NCBI GenBank assembly: GCA_038030265.1
Contig: CM075938.1
Span: 12,315,009-12,379,008 of the forward strand
Length of the DNA: 64,000 nt
Direction of reading: 5' to 3'
From: Corythucha ciliata
Taxonomy: Eukaryota > Arthropoda > Insecta > Hemiptera > Tingidae
A program made the position numbers and the translations under genes. Positions 44,975-57,699 of this stretch are shown in pieces. Under the pieces are notes generated by a model, which was not told where the DNA came from, made no database searches, and saw only the letters and a program-made list of their open reading frames with translations. Numbering within the stretch: position 1 is the first letter of the stretch; each line of letters begins with the position of its first letter.

Positions 44975-46149
44975 TTTAAAAAAGGACACTTTTGCCGACA
45001 AGCGCGATGATTCCAAAGATCTTTGTTCGAGACATCTCAGTTTAACTGATTTATCGAGATTTCTAGTTTTTCCTTATAAAGCTGACAATTCTCTTCATAG
45101 CATCACAAAAATTAATTAGTGGAAGACGGGCTTACTGTGAAAGTTTTATGTCGCCTTTATTAAGTAAAAACCATCTAGCATTCTAATCAAAAGCTTTTTT
45201 TATTATAATTTCTTCCCTCCTACCTCAACTCCCTATGCACTCTTTCACTTCTTTACTCGTAGTTTTACATTACTAAGTTTTGCCCTTGAACAGTCTTATT
45301 TTATCGATTTTTTATCGGCCGTAATTATCACCCTAAAATGTGCCCTGACCCTTCGCAATAAAGAAGAGATGACGTCACCACTCTGAACTGAATCATCCCT
45401 TAAGCCTTATCCCCCTTCCAATGAATTGTTCTTATAGGCAAATACCACTATCCCACTGCCCTAAAGGAGGGGAATGTGGGGTGTGTGTAATCGTTAAAAA
45501 AAATATATTATGTACAATCGGGGGGCGAGTTCGCAATTCCAAGACTTATACACAGCCTTTCGGGTCAAAATCGTGTTAGAGAGTTCATCATACAATTTTT
45601 ATTTATTTACTATTTTAGCGGTAAAAACTAGGCAAAAACTCGAGAAAGTAGACTTTTCCAATTGTTGTTTGTACCCGAAGAACATCAATTCTATCTCCTA
45701 TAAGAAAAAGTCAATTTTACGATGAAATTAACTGCGTCACTTTTGAAATAGCAGTAAGTGGGGGGGGGGGGAGTTTCCAAAGAACAAAACTCAAGTCCTT
45801 TCACAATGAACACACGAGGGGAGATTAAATTATGAAGGTGAACCTGCGTCAGACGAGACAAGTTCTGTTGTCGACAAAAAAAAAAGTTGCTTGTCAAACA
45901 TGCCAAGCACTGGGCTTGTTGGTTGGGCAAGAAGGGGTGACATTAAATATCCCAATTTGCGGGTTTAGAAAGAAATATTGAACGTTTTAGGATTTAGGAG
46001 CAGCCGACGGTTAGGGGGGAGGGGGTGTAGTAGATGTTTTTAACTAGAAGCGTCTTGGATTTTCTATTGGTTGGACTCAAGTTGTATGGATCTTGTCGCA
46101 TCGTAGGTAACCTCGGCCAAATTACACGGACGCTTAATTTGTTTTTAAA
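44975..46149. other. No gene recognised
   Basis: A/T-rich DNA with a poly-G run near 45760 and unsupported short open frames. Confidence 0.45.
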
Positions 46150-46284
46150 GGCCCGTTCACAAGCTCTATGTTTACGTTCTGTGGAGTCTATGCAACCAAA
46201 CAAATTTATTCCCTCGAAAAATGAAGCATTTTGATAGGTTACACGGACTCCACAGACGCATTGCACAGAGCTTGTGAACGGGCC
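46150..46284. mobile_element. 135-bp inverted-repeat MITE
   Basis: GGCCCGTTCACAAGCTCT at the left is matched inversely by AGAGCTTGTGAACGGGCC at the right. Pairing continues inward through CTGTGGAGTC / GACTCCACAG. It is a compact hairpin element without coding sequence. Confidence 0.75.
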
Positions 46285-49200
46285 ATAAACACTTCCATAT
46301 TTTTTGGTTTATCCGTGTGAGTAGATGAACGCATGTTTACACTTTTGAGTTCTCTCCAACAACACGTTCATCTTTCGTGCAATATCCTAATTCAATAGAT
46401 TCACCCCCCTTTTTCCCTTAATGCTACTCGTATTAGGTGCACGTTTGTATCCGATACGTGACACTTGTTGAACTGCGTACAGGAAAGGACACGCAATCGC
46501 GAATGATGAAAATAATACAATAATGAATAGGTGAAGGAAGGTACACCTCTTCAACCAAAGGCGATTAAGTTTCCGAAAAAGTCAGAGGTGGTTTTAGAAA
46601 CAAAACAATTGTTGTTTTTAACAGAAAGTTCTAAGTGACATTTTCATTTTCAAACCATTTTCCCTTTTTACCTCCACAAAAAATTAATGACAACCCATTA
46701 AGTGGGCAGATAAAAAAACATCATCGCCATGAATGTCACATTCATCATTCGAGCCTCCACCCCTCCAAGAAAGCCACTTGACGTCGCATTTTCCATCAAA
46801 AATATTTCAACCGAAACTGAGAGTATTCTGCAGACCTTTTAAGAAAACCGGGGAAAGAAGAAAACTAGATATTTTTTTTTTCTACAAAGGTCGGAAATCT
46901 ACCTGTTGCTTACCCCCCCCCCCCTCTTCACAAGACTTCAATAGTCTTCAACCACGTCCTGTGAACCGAATGGAAAAAGATTGAGCGAGTTCTCTTTCTT
47001 TATAATTTTACCCCTGGCGCTTGGAAGACTTCACGGTTCGGGAGTTTTTAAAGAGCGTGTTTGAGGAAGTTTAAGCTGATGATTACTTGAGATGATTACT
47101 TTTTATTTTTTGTTCGTTTTGTAACCACGAGGTTCTCTATTTATTTGCTATCGGCTGAAAAAATTGGTTCGTAAATAGCAAAAAAATGCAATCAACAAGT
47201 GAAAATGACGTATTTTTATCGACGCAGGTGGTTTATTCCTTTGTTTAATTGTAAAAAAATGAGGTCGTTGCTTTATTGGGTTTAAACGCGTTTAAAAAAC
47301 TATCAAATACTGCAAATACTGAAGATAAGATAGAATTGTCAATTCTTGGATTTTTTTGGTTTCATTAGAGCGAGACTTACTTGTTTCCTGAAAATCCAAC
47401 ATGAAAAACACTCCAAAATTGGAAAACTCACTCGGTACACGCGGCACTCGTAACACACTACTCAACAAGGGGGGTGGGTGGGCAGGTACGGAACGGCTGT
47501 TAGCTTGATTATAGTCCGAATCCTCTCTCCCAAGTGACTTTCCTCCCAATTTGTAACGCAACAACACAAAATAGCGAAATAAAACAAAAGCTGAGGACGT
47601 CCTTCTCCCCTTTCAATGAGCCCGCGGAGATTCGACCAACAACTCGCACTGCGCGACCGTTGCAGTCTGTTTTGCTCTTGAGCTTTATTCCCCGAACGAG
47701 AAAGAGAGTTGTTCCCAAACTCCCCCTACCCACCACTAAACCGCTGAGATTCTCACTCCCTCCTCCCCACCGGCACCACGCTCTTGCTTACCCTCCCCGC
47801 AGGTTACCGGCCTTCGTGAAAGAAACACTCGAAGTAGAGTTTCAAGTTGCCCCCCCCCCCAATCAACACCCGCTGATTCTTTCCCTTAATAATCTCATTC
47901 GCGTTTTTATAGTACCCTTCGTGATAAGATTAAGTCAAAGCTCATCGATTACTAAATTTACAACAACAACCACCCCCCCCCACTTTCGCCACAAAGCCCC
48001 AAATAAATTTCAAGAGACTGCAAGGCGCTCTCAAACTTGTAGAACCATCTTCGAGGAAATGCACCTAGTCAGGTAAAAACTTCTGAGTCACACCGGACGC
48101 TTTTGTACTGCTTTTTACCTGGACAGGGAGCTATAACTAGGTCGTAAAAGTGCTATCATTTTTTTTTTTTTTTATTTTTTTTACCTAGTTTTGAAGTTCA
48201 ATAATGCGAAACAATCGAAGTTGCATAATCACAATGGCATGAAAATTACAAACAAAGGGCGGAAGTTATAGCGGAAGGCAACCTTTTGAGGTGTCTTGTC
48301 TTCTCTCGAGGATTTAATTGGCGTCACTCACGAGAGTGCAGAAAAAAAAAAGAAGAAAAAAAGGTGAACCTGCCTAGGAGAAACGGTTTTGTTTATCGAA
48401 TCACGCAAGAATGTGGCAGATGCTGAGCGGGGGTTTTCCAGAGTATCTCGCGAGCTTTAAGACAAGAGCCACTCTACTGGGCACTAAAAATAAAATGAAA
48501 TGACTTTTTAAAAGAAATAAATAAGGTGAGCGGTAAAATTCCACGAATTTATCAACTAAACTGTGTCTATATCTCCTTCTCTTTCGCCCAGAAATAGCAG
48601 GAGACATTGGTCCCATTCTTTGAAGCTTAAACCCTAGATTATTCAACGAAACATGTGAATGAAATAGCGATGAATAAGTGTATAAAAAAAGAGAGAGTGG
48701 AAAAAGTGCCTTAGCACGCCATCCCTATAGGGCGACACGCTGCTCTAAAACTTGAACAAACCAATGGCTTAAGTCAATTAAAAGCTTTTAAAGGATTTTT
48801 TGTGTGTTTGTGTTGGTTGTGAGTATCGGCTACTTTTTTAGTAGTAGGCAGAACGAATGGTGGGGCCCCCCTCGCCAACCCACCGACGCTGTGTAAACTT
48901 TGGAATGACTCAAATCCTCGAGTACGAGTTTGTGGGATGGTTGGAATACTAAAGACCCGCATAACGCAACGCTCGTTCATTTCGTTGCCTACCTTCTTCT
49001 CCTAACTCTCGTGTATTGCGGGTCTTTTTTAAAAAAGTGATTCCACCACATCAAAAGATACGAACAACCCTACATAGGGAAGGAAAGGAGAGGTTGTGAT
49101 TGTAACGTTACTGGTGGGTAGTGAGTGGTGGTGGGGGGTAAGGCGCCTTGATAAAAATGACCCACAATTAACTCACACAACCAACCTGATTCCTTATTAT

Positions 49201-49479
49201 ACAGACCACGGAAGTCCATTCGTGTCAGGTCACTCTCTCACCACCACCTCCCTTCGACCCGTCTCTAAACGTTTGATTAGACAGTCGGCACGGGGTTGGC
49301 GCCTCTCCAGAGGAGTCAACCAGGTGCCCGTTTCCGGGGCCGCAGAAGAATAGAACTTATAAATCAGGTAGGTACAACAAAAAATTAAGAGGATGATGAG
49401 CGAACCGTGATGGGAATGGAGGGGTGGATGGTTAAGGAGCGCTCACCAGGAGGTTGAATAAAGTAAGACAAAAAATAAA
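46285..49479. other. No gene recognised; C-rich stretch at 47450-47990
   Basis: The interval 47450-47990 is richer in C and CpG than its surroundings and holds a 180-codon plus-strand frame (47534-48076) of proline/threonine/arginine-rich, domain-free sequence. This could be a promoter-like region or chance. The rest is A/T-rich DNA with homopolymer runs. Confidence 0.4.
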
Positions 49480-50330
49480 AATATGTATAAATTGGTTCTT
49501 GAAGAGCCGAAACCACAAATTTGGTTTTTGATTAAGCCAGATAACTCGTGAAATAGGTTTTTGAGTAAGAGCCAAGCTCGCAAATTTTGTTTTTTGAAGA
49601 GCCAAACCACTCGTAAGATTGTTTTTTAAACGACCAAACTCTTCGAAATTGGGTTTTTGAATAGCTATAATACCCGTTTGGTTCTATTCTGGCAAGAAAA
49701 AATCGTGTGAGGTGGTGAGGGGGGAGCGCAGTTTGTACGTGTCTCTCAGGCAATGCTCAGTTGAAAAATGAAAATGCAGCCGATCCGGCACAGGAGTGCT
49801 GACACCCCCCTCCTCTCTTTAAGTGACCTGACCGAAAATGATAGTTCTGACTTTTCATTGGTTTTGGTCAATTTTCTCGACTCCAGTGAAGAAATTTGAC
49901 CAAAACCTAGCCTTGCGCCCAATACACAAAAACGTAGATTTTGCGGAGTCCTTTTATCCGAATATGTTTTTGGATCAGCGCAAAAAGTTTGTGTTGAAAA
50001 TAGTGCAAAGCTTATAAGTCCAATTTTTGACCAAAATGCAGCTTTTATAAGCCCGTAACGACTGAATCAATCGGGAAGCTCAACATTTTCAAAAACGTCC
50101 CCTCTTCTCCCTAATGTGTCTGACTGTTCAAGCGAAAAGCCGCCTTCTGTCCTCAGCATAGCTACCTTAGTAGAGCCGTGTTCACCCTCCCCTCCCCGCC
50201 ACAGAGAGTGGCCGAAAATTAGCGTTTTGCCTTGTCAATCCGAAATTACATGGATCTCATGTAACGTGGTAGTTTTATGTCTTGACAATTAATATCGGTA
50301 AATGGGCGTTTTCAGCGTATGGAAATTATG
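49480..50330. repeat. Degenerate satellite-like tract
   Basis: Clear units lie at 49495-49680 ('gaagagccgaaaccacaaatttggtttttgat', 'gtgaaataggtttttgagtaagagccaagctcg'). They become more diverged to 50330 ('gaccgaaaatgatagttctgac', 'gaccaaaatgcagc'). Confidence 0.6.
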
Positions 50331-52599
50331 GGGGACTTGATAGCTTACATTTTTCGTGCTCTCAAATGGATAAGCTCCTGGATTCAACGCAAGAGCCAAA
50401 CGTTATTATAACAACCGTCTTCTAAAACGCTCAATCTTTTTAATGAGATTCTAGATGGGATTCTTGTTTTTAAAATAATAGGATACCATCTATGATAATG
50501 AGCCCCAAGAGGACCTAACTCGAACTGACGCCCAACACGGTTTCCTTTGAAATAATTTCGTGCATTCTGATCATTCATAGCACAGGCTTTATACCTCTGT
50601 CCAGGTGGTTTTTCTTCGTTTCAAACACTTTGCAAACATTTTATGCGAATGCATGAACACGAAGTTTAAGACACCTTTTAGAGCGATCCTTCAATATTTC
50701 CTCTCTTTAGCTCTTTAGCTCCTGCCCCCCTCCCGGGACCGTTCTCTTTCCAAGCGAGAACGTGTTCGCAGCATAGTGTCCCGGCTTAGTCTCAGGCATC
50801 CGAATACAATTGTAGGAAGACGAGTAAGTCCACCCGTATAGGTAGGCTTGGCCGCTGGCTAAAGGCAGAGAAACCCAAGTCGTTTTTTCTCCTCGAACTT
50901 TTTCGTTCACACGCACCCAATTACAATTTTTTTTTTTTTTTTTTACTATTTAGAATCGAATAGGAATACTTTAGTTTCAGAAGGGCTCTTCTTTTAATGA
51001 ACCCTTCGCACCTTTCTTATTAATTCACCTGCAAGGCCCTTCTTTGACTCGTAATTTATTCCTCCTTAGTATAAAAAAAAAAAAAAAAAAATCACGTGGC
51101 TTGACGCTCTTTTTCTTTTCATTTAACGTTAACAAGGGCAATGTAAAATGTTGAAAGTCGTAAAGATCTCCCACCCTCCCCCTTCCACGACATAACCTTT
51201 CCACCCACATTAACTTTAGTTCTAAAATGCCCGCTCATCTTTCATATAGCTACTAATTAACAGCCTTTGGAACGTGCGTTTGACTTCTTTTGTCGAACAC
51301 ACAGGAACGTCTGTTGTGTGGAAAATTGTTGAACCGTGGCCAAGAAAAACATTTTGGATGGACCAGCCCCCCCCCCGGACCCTTTTAGTAACGAGGGACA
51401 TAGATGTTATCGTGACTTCCGTGCCATGATTGTGTAGAAGAGGTGTATGATTTTAAAAAAATTAAATGTGAATAACAAGTGAACTGAGTTAGGGCATTAA
51501 AATGCACGGTTATCTCTTTATACGCGACGGAATGGTTGTGGAATATTACGAAGTCCCAGGGAGAACATTGGAACAAATTATGGTAATGTATAGCGCGGCT
51601 CCGGCTAAGCATGATGGGTATACGATGGGTAATAGCGGGGGGAAGGATGAGACTGTCGTTAACGTTAACACGTTTTGCCCTGGGGGTAAAAAAAACTAGT
51701 TTTGAGTGAAATAGTAAACAAGAAGTTTTCTGCGTCACTTTAATTACGCAAGACTCGAATCAGCGGAGGGAATCGTTTGAAGTCATCTTTTGTCCTTGGA
51801 ATTACACTTCGATGGCCTTGGTGGTGGGAGGTAAAAAATGTTCTAGTACATTGAAAGTTCGAATGCATTTTGAATTGTTTATAGGCGACTGCAGTGCTAA
51901 GGCTGGGTGGGAGGGAGGGAGGGAGCAAAGCAGAGGTTGAATTCGAGGTTTGAATAATAAAAAAACCAGTGGTATTCACGTTATCTAGCGACCTGGGTGG
52001 CAAAAAGTTGCGTGATTGTAGTAGAGTCCAAGGAGAGAGCTTTTTGTTTCCGCTAAATTTTCTACGCTCTAAGATGTGACGAAAATTTGCAAGAACTTAC
52101 TTTTTACTGTTCCGTTGCATCCTAGTAGGTGAACTTTCTTTTGAAAAAAGCACGATTTTCATTTTCCTTTGCTTCCAGGCCTCATAATAACATTTTTGTT
52201 CCACAAATTACGTTACACATATTCGGGTTAACCCTATCTACGCAGTATACATTTAGGGATCAACAAAACGTTAGAGATCAATTAATTGAAGCCATCTATT
52301 AGCGACCTTTATTTATACGCGAACAAGCAAATCGGGGCGAGATACGAGCCACACTTCAGTTGAAGTTGAAACTGCTCTGATTCGGGTGATAAAAAGGGGT
52401 AAACGTGACATAATCGAGGATTTTTACCGATGAGAAAATTGTCTAGGTCGTAACAGAAATGGGTACGCTCTCCCCCCACATGGCTTCTTCATAGTTGCGG
52501 CACTTTCCCAGAGCGGTTTTTCTCTAGCTCTCTCTCTCTCTCTATATTCTTCCCGAGTAGAGGCTTTGAAGGTGGACGAAAATTAGAAGCAAAAAGGGT
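50331..52599. other. No gene recognised
   Basis: Contains long T and A runs (50929-50944, 51071-51091), a (TC)n run near 52527-52543 and a poly-C run near 51367. Open frames are short and without domains. Confidence 0.45.
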
Positions 52600-53725
52600 C
52601 TTGAATGAACACTGTAAAATTGATATTTTAAAGTATCAATCAAAATTGGTTTTCAGAACGCGCCAACCCCGCGAAAATAGATTCCGCAAGTGCCAAACCC
52701 GAGGAATTGAGCTTTTGAAGGAGGGAAATCGGCGAAATTTGGAAGGAATCAAACCCGCGAAATTGAATTTTTTTTTTTTTGCATGAGTCAACCCGCAAAA
52801 TTAGTTTCTGAAGCAGGAAAATCCGGCAAATTTGGTTTCTGAATGAGGCGAATACATGAAATTGCGTGTATTGCGTGAGTCAACCCCGCTAAACTGGTTT
52901 TTTGAATGAGACATTCGCATGAACATATTCGCGAAATGGCTTCTTTGGATGAATCAACCCCGCTAACTTTGTTTTTAAATATTTTTGTTCCGCGAAGTAG
53001 ACTTTTGAATGAGCATGCTCCGCGAAATTGGTTTTTGAAAGAGCCAACCCAACGAAATTGATTTTTATGAATGAGCTATTCCCGCGAAATTGGTTTCCGT
53101 AAGTCCCAAAAAAGGCGAAATTTGTTTTTACAAGGAGGCAAACCCGTAAAATTGTTTTTAGGCATGCATCAAAATTAACTGTTCGAGTGAACGAGCCCCG
53201 CGAATTTGTCTTTTGAAAAATACAACCCCTCAAAATTTATTTTTATGCATGCACCATACCCGCAAATTTGGTTTCTGTAAGTGCCAAATCCGTGAAATCT
53301 GGTTTTTGAAGGATGAAAAGCCGTAAAATTGCTTTTCTGCATGCGTCAATAACCCCGCAAAATTACTTTCTTGAATGAGCTAGCCCTGTGAAATTGGTGT
53401 AATCACGAAAAATATCTCTAGAATGGGCCCAACACCCTGGAAAATTTGATTTTGCGGGGGAGTGAAATGCGCGAAGTTGGAATGTTGTGGGAGCCAACCC
53501 CGCGATATTGGTTTCTGTCGAATCAGAACCGCGAAATTTGGTATTTTAAAGAGGCTGGCGGAATTTTTTTTTTTCTCGAAAGGAGCGTAATAGGCCAACC
53601 AGCGTAATAGGCTCTTTGAGGGAGGCAAATTCACAAAATTGGGTTCTGTGAGTGCCAAATCCGCAAAATTTCAGATTTCAAAAGAGGCCGATCCCGTGTA
53701 ATTGATTTCTTTAAAATTGCACAGT
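52600..53725. repeat. Best-preserved ~30-33-bp satellite-like array
   Basis: Successive units such as 'ccgcgaaattggtttttgaaagagccaaccca', 'acgaaattgatttttatgaatgagctattc' and 'ccgcgaaattggtttccgtaagtccc' run for over 1.1 kb with a period of about 30-33 bases. This tract defines the consensus best. Open frames on both strands here are repeat artefacts. Confidence 0.85.
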
Positions 53726-56700
53726 GGGCTTTCCCTGTTGGTTTGTTAGACCTTCGCGTGAGCCCAGTTTCCCAGTGGGGGGGGGACGTAATTTCATTGA
53801 ACTCATGCCCTTTTTGTAGAGGAGGGGGGTGATCAGTGGCCCTTGGCCAGCCATGGGAAAGGATATTGAACATCGGGATGATGATGGGGTGTTTTGAATT
53901 CAACTGTGTAATGTACACTAAGTAAAGAATCTGGCTCCCCCCCCCTCCCTCATTCACCGAATATAGAGACCTTTAGCGTGTGAATCCCCCCCCCCCATTC
54001 AATGGTTACACGAATCACAACTCGTCATTTTTGACCAGACTCTGGCTTCCCGGCTCACAAACGTGCAACCATAGTGATAAAAAATTCGTTAGGCATAGTG
54101 ACGAAATGGACGACTAAACATGGGTAACGTTCGTTTTGCGTATAATTTTATTTCATACCGACTTTGAAAATGATAATAATTTTGAGCTGTATCAAACCGA
54201 TTTTTCGTTCAGAACAGACGTAATAACCAGCCATTTCGTCTCCGCGTTTATGAAGAGTCACCCCTCACTGTGTAATTATACTTGTGAGGATTATAGGGGT
54301 CCCCAGCTGCCCTTTATCTGTTCTGATTCGGTTGAATAAAACCGTCATATTCGGAAGCGAGTCAAAAGAAAAAAAAAAACGCATAGTGCACCAAAATCGA
54401 GGATTTTGAACAGTTCCGAGAGGGTTCGAATACTTTTAAAAAATGTAGGATTCTAGGTTGCATGGCGGGGCGATTTGTTCGCCTCATGGACCCCCTCAAA
54501 TCGCGTGCCTATGAAGTGAAAAGTATGCCTAGTAATTTATTTTATTCTCTCTTTTTTAAATTGTTTTAATTATTACCTCCTAGCGTCCTAATTGTCTGAA
54601 AAAGTTAATAAAAACCAATATCTCGACTCATGAAACCTGTTTTTTTTTTTCGCGAAAAAAGTAACATGTTTGAGAACCTGTTGGGTGTCGGTGAGCGATC
54701 TTTTTACAGAAAATTTGTCGCTATTATTCCGTTAAAAACTAGTTTGATTTATTCACCCCCCCCCACCACAATATTTACGCACTAACAAAAATGATAAGAA
54801 TGAGCGATGTGACAGTTATGAACATGTCTAACTCTTGTACGTTGGTAAACTACCGATCGGTTTAGTTTCAAAGTCGGAGCTACTGGAAATACCGAAAATA
54901 ACTTCATATCGTTTCAAATTAATGGACAGAGCCTGAGCCTGTTTTTTTCTTCTTTTTTTAAAGGAAGCATCTGGTTGAAAGGTGAAAGGGTGGGGTGGTC
55001 CTATAATTATCCTTTGAGGGAACGGTTTTATACTGTGGAGGAAGGAGACTTCCTTATCTTTTTTATCATGGGAGGGGGTTTGAAAGGTTTGTTTATGCTT
55101 TTGAAGCCTTTGTTTGAGCGGTTTGAGCAAAAAGAGTGGAATTTGTTATCGAATGTACATTTTAAAAAATTCTTCCAGCACCCAATCCACAATGCTTGTT
55201 GTTGTTTTTTGTACGACCATCTGTTTCAAGTACAGAGGGCACCTTGGGGCGTCCGACGGCATTTGGGGGCGATGAACTTCAACCTTTTAATTAATGTGAA
55301 CTTGAAACAAAAAACCACGCGGGTTGAAAACTTTCAAACAAATTAAATATCATTTACGACCTTTCGCTATAAACTGGACTCAACATCGACCCCCCTTCCC
55401 CGCCACTCCTATTTTCATCTTTTTGATACCCTTGAACTGTCTGGTGCATCTGGTACTCTACAGGAATCCAACCCTAGGCTCTCACACTAACGCCCTTTCT
55501 GTAATTACACGTTCGCCTCCAATGAATGAGTCAACATTTTTCCTCTCCCTTTGGGAGTACACTTAAGAACCTCTCGTCGACCCTTTCAAAAGGGGAAACA
55601 TGATGAAATGGCGGGAGGGTTTCCCTTTTTTTTTTCAACGCCCACTTTTTAAGTCAATAAATCGATGATAATGGACCAAAACAATAAAACAGAAGATCAT
55701 GGGGTGAAGGGTTTCTGCAAATAGTCTTGCCCTTTCAGTTTCTATAAAGAAACTTTCATCGGTTTTAAAATAATATTGCTTTCACTGTCAAAATATTAAT
55801 CCTCCCCTCGCCCGCATAGCTTTCTACAGTCAAAAAAGGTTGTGCAATTAGTCGCTTAATAATTATTGTAATGTATAAGGTTTTTTCGTTTTATATAGAA
55901 GTGCATGAAGAGAAATTTCAGTGACTCTCGTCAGTAAATTCGCTAATAAAGGTTTGACCTTTTTTTTTAGCTAGAGAGAAGAATGAACGTGTGAGGTAAC
56001 GGGGCACAAAAAATGAATTATCGAGGGTCGTATGATTTTTCGGTGATGAATATGGAGATTATTGCGTCACGTGAGCTTTAAAGGACCTTTTTTTCGTGCG
56101 TTTTGTAAACAAAATAGGTCAAAGAAACACGAACGTCTTCCCTTCTTCCTCAGACGGGATATAATTATAAGCGCCCGAAGGCACACTTCTGATGTTTAAA
56201 AAGGCGCCAGAGATTTCGTTCCGTGTTGGACTCAAGGAGTATACACACAACAACAAAAAATACTGTCTACTTTTACTCTGTTCGCGCATTTTAAACTAAT
56301 CTGAGAGAGAGAGTGATTGAGAAAGAGGTTTGAGGAACGTTTTGTGCTTCGCGGGGATGTCTTTCAAAAAAGGGGAAGGAGGCGTTTTCATCGCAAGCTA
56401 CCTTACATGGAAGGTGACACGGGCTATTCTTAGCCCGTTCTCGTTGAGATAGGTAGGATTTGTTAAGTCGTTCAAGCCCCGTCGGGGTTGGTGCGACCTT
56501 TTATTAAAAAAAAAAAGAGCGCAGGAAGAAACAGGGACGACGCTATATGTCGTTGGCGACTTGTTGCTGCGGTGTCCCGTCTTCCATAACCGGCGATTTG
56601 CAACAATTCAAAATGAGGGCGATAATTGTATAGGAAAGAGCGCGGAGAAAATGAATTTCGCGGTGGAATAATCATGAGGGGGCAATGATTTCGCGAATTT

Positions 56701-57699
56701 GAAAAGGAATGCTGAAATCGAGTCCCTCCTCCCACCTCATCATATTCACAACCTATCCAATTCCGACAAACCACTCATTTTCTTGGTTTTCAAGGCGGTT
56801 CAACGACCCAACCGTTCACTCCAATCCCCTGCCGCCCCTCATCTTCCTCACGCTCTTCTTGACAGGTATCCTGGCCCATAACCTTGGCCAACAGACCGTC
56901 TGGTCCCGCGATGAAGTGCCCGGCTGATGATGGAGAGAAGAGTGTCTCTCTAGGTCTTTCGTCTGAGAAAATTACCTAGGCACGATCGTTTTTTCTTCCT
57001 TTTTTTCGCCCTCACCTTCCCTTCTGAAACATTCATTTTTCATGTGGCTTTCAATCCACGCTCGAAACTTGAATTAGGTACTGTAAAACTCGAGAAGGAA
57101 AAAAAACTAAAATTACGGGTCTTAGTGGGAACTTTTGGACATTTTACTTGCCCACTTTCATCAAATTATTTATTCTATGCGGTGATGGATATATAGGGCA
57201 TAAGTCCATCATAAATATGAATAGATCGCAATTCTGCAATGCGCCTACACTGTCACAGGTTTAAAATTAGCGAAAATCTACTGTGATATTAAAGATTGGT
57301 TGCATAACTTTGTAGGGCCGGCATTAATGCAATATTTTCGATTAATGTGCGAGTGGCCGACCTTCCCCGTTGCCAAATACGCAGAAGATGCTCCCAAATA
57401 GCCGCCTTGGCGTCTCCACTGAACACCGGACGCGACCATGAGGCATTGTCTATTTTTAAAAAAGAATACAATTTTACATTAAAATTTTCAGTTTCATGTC
57501 CGAACCAAAATTTACTGTAGAATGTGGGAAAAGTTTAAATAAAACTTTATGGATTACCTATATAGGCAGGGCAACTCCACCCCGTACAAGAGTGTGAAAC
57601 CAAGGGCCCCTGGGAGAGGAGGGGGAAGGTCTACAGGGCTAATTGGTCCTGGCTTTCATCAGTCCGGCAATTGAGGTGAGCGCGGAGCAGGTAAAGAGG
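53726..57699. other. No gene recognised
   Basis: Poly-C runs (53937-53946, 53987-53996, 54757-54764) and A/T-rich DNA with unsupported open frames, the largest 123 codons at 54975-55346 without a recognisable domain. Confidence 0.45.

Noticed and set aside
47534..48076. 180-codon open frame rich in Pro, Thr and Arg
   Set aside because: It has no domain and biased composition from a C-rich stretch; the encoded sequence shows no pattern expected of a real protein, and opposite-strand frames are equally open.
51502..51699. 65-codon frame starting MHGYLFIRDGMVVEYY
   Set aside because: Looks protein-like at first, but the opposite strand is also open and no homology or gene structure supports it.
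53380..53658. Minus-strand 92-codon frame with repeated NFA motifs
   Set aside because: The apparent protein repeats come from satellite DNA units, not from a repeat protein.
54975..55346. 123-codon open frame
   Set aside because: No recognisable domain, no splice context and no neighbouring coding exons.
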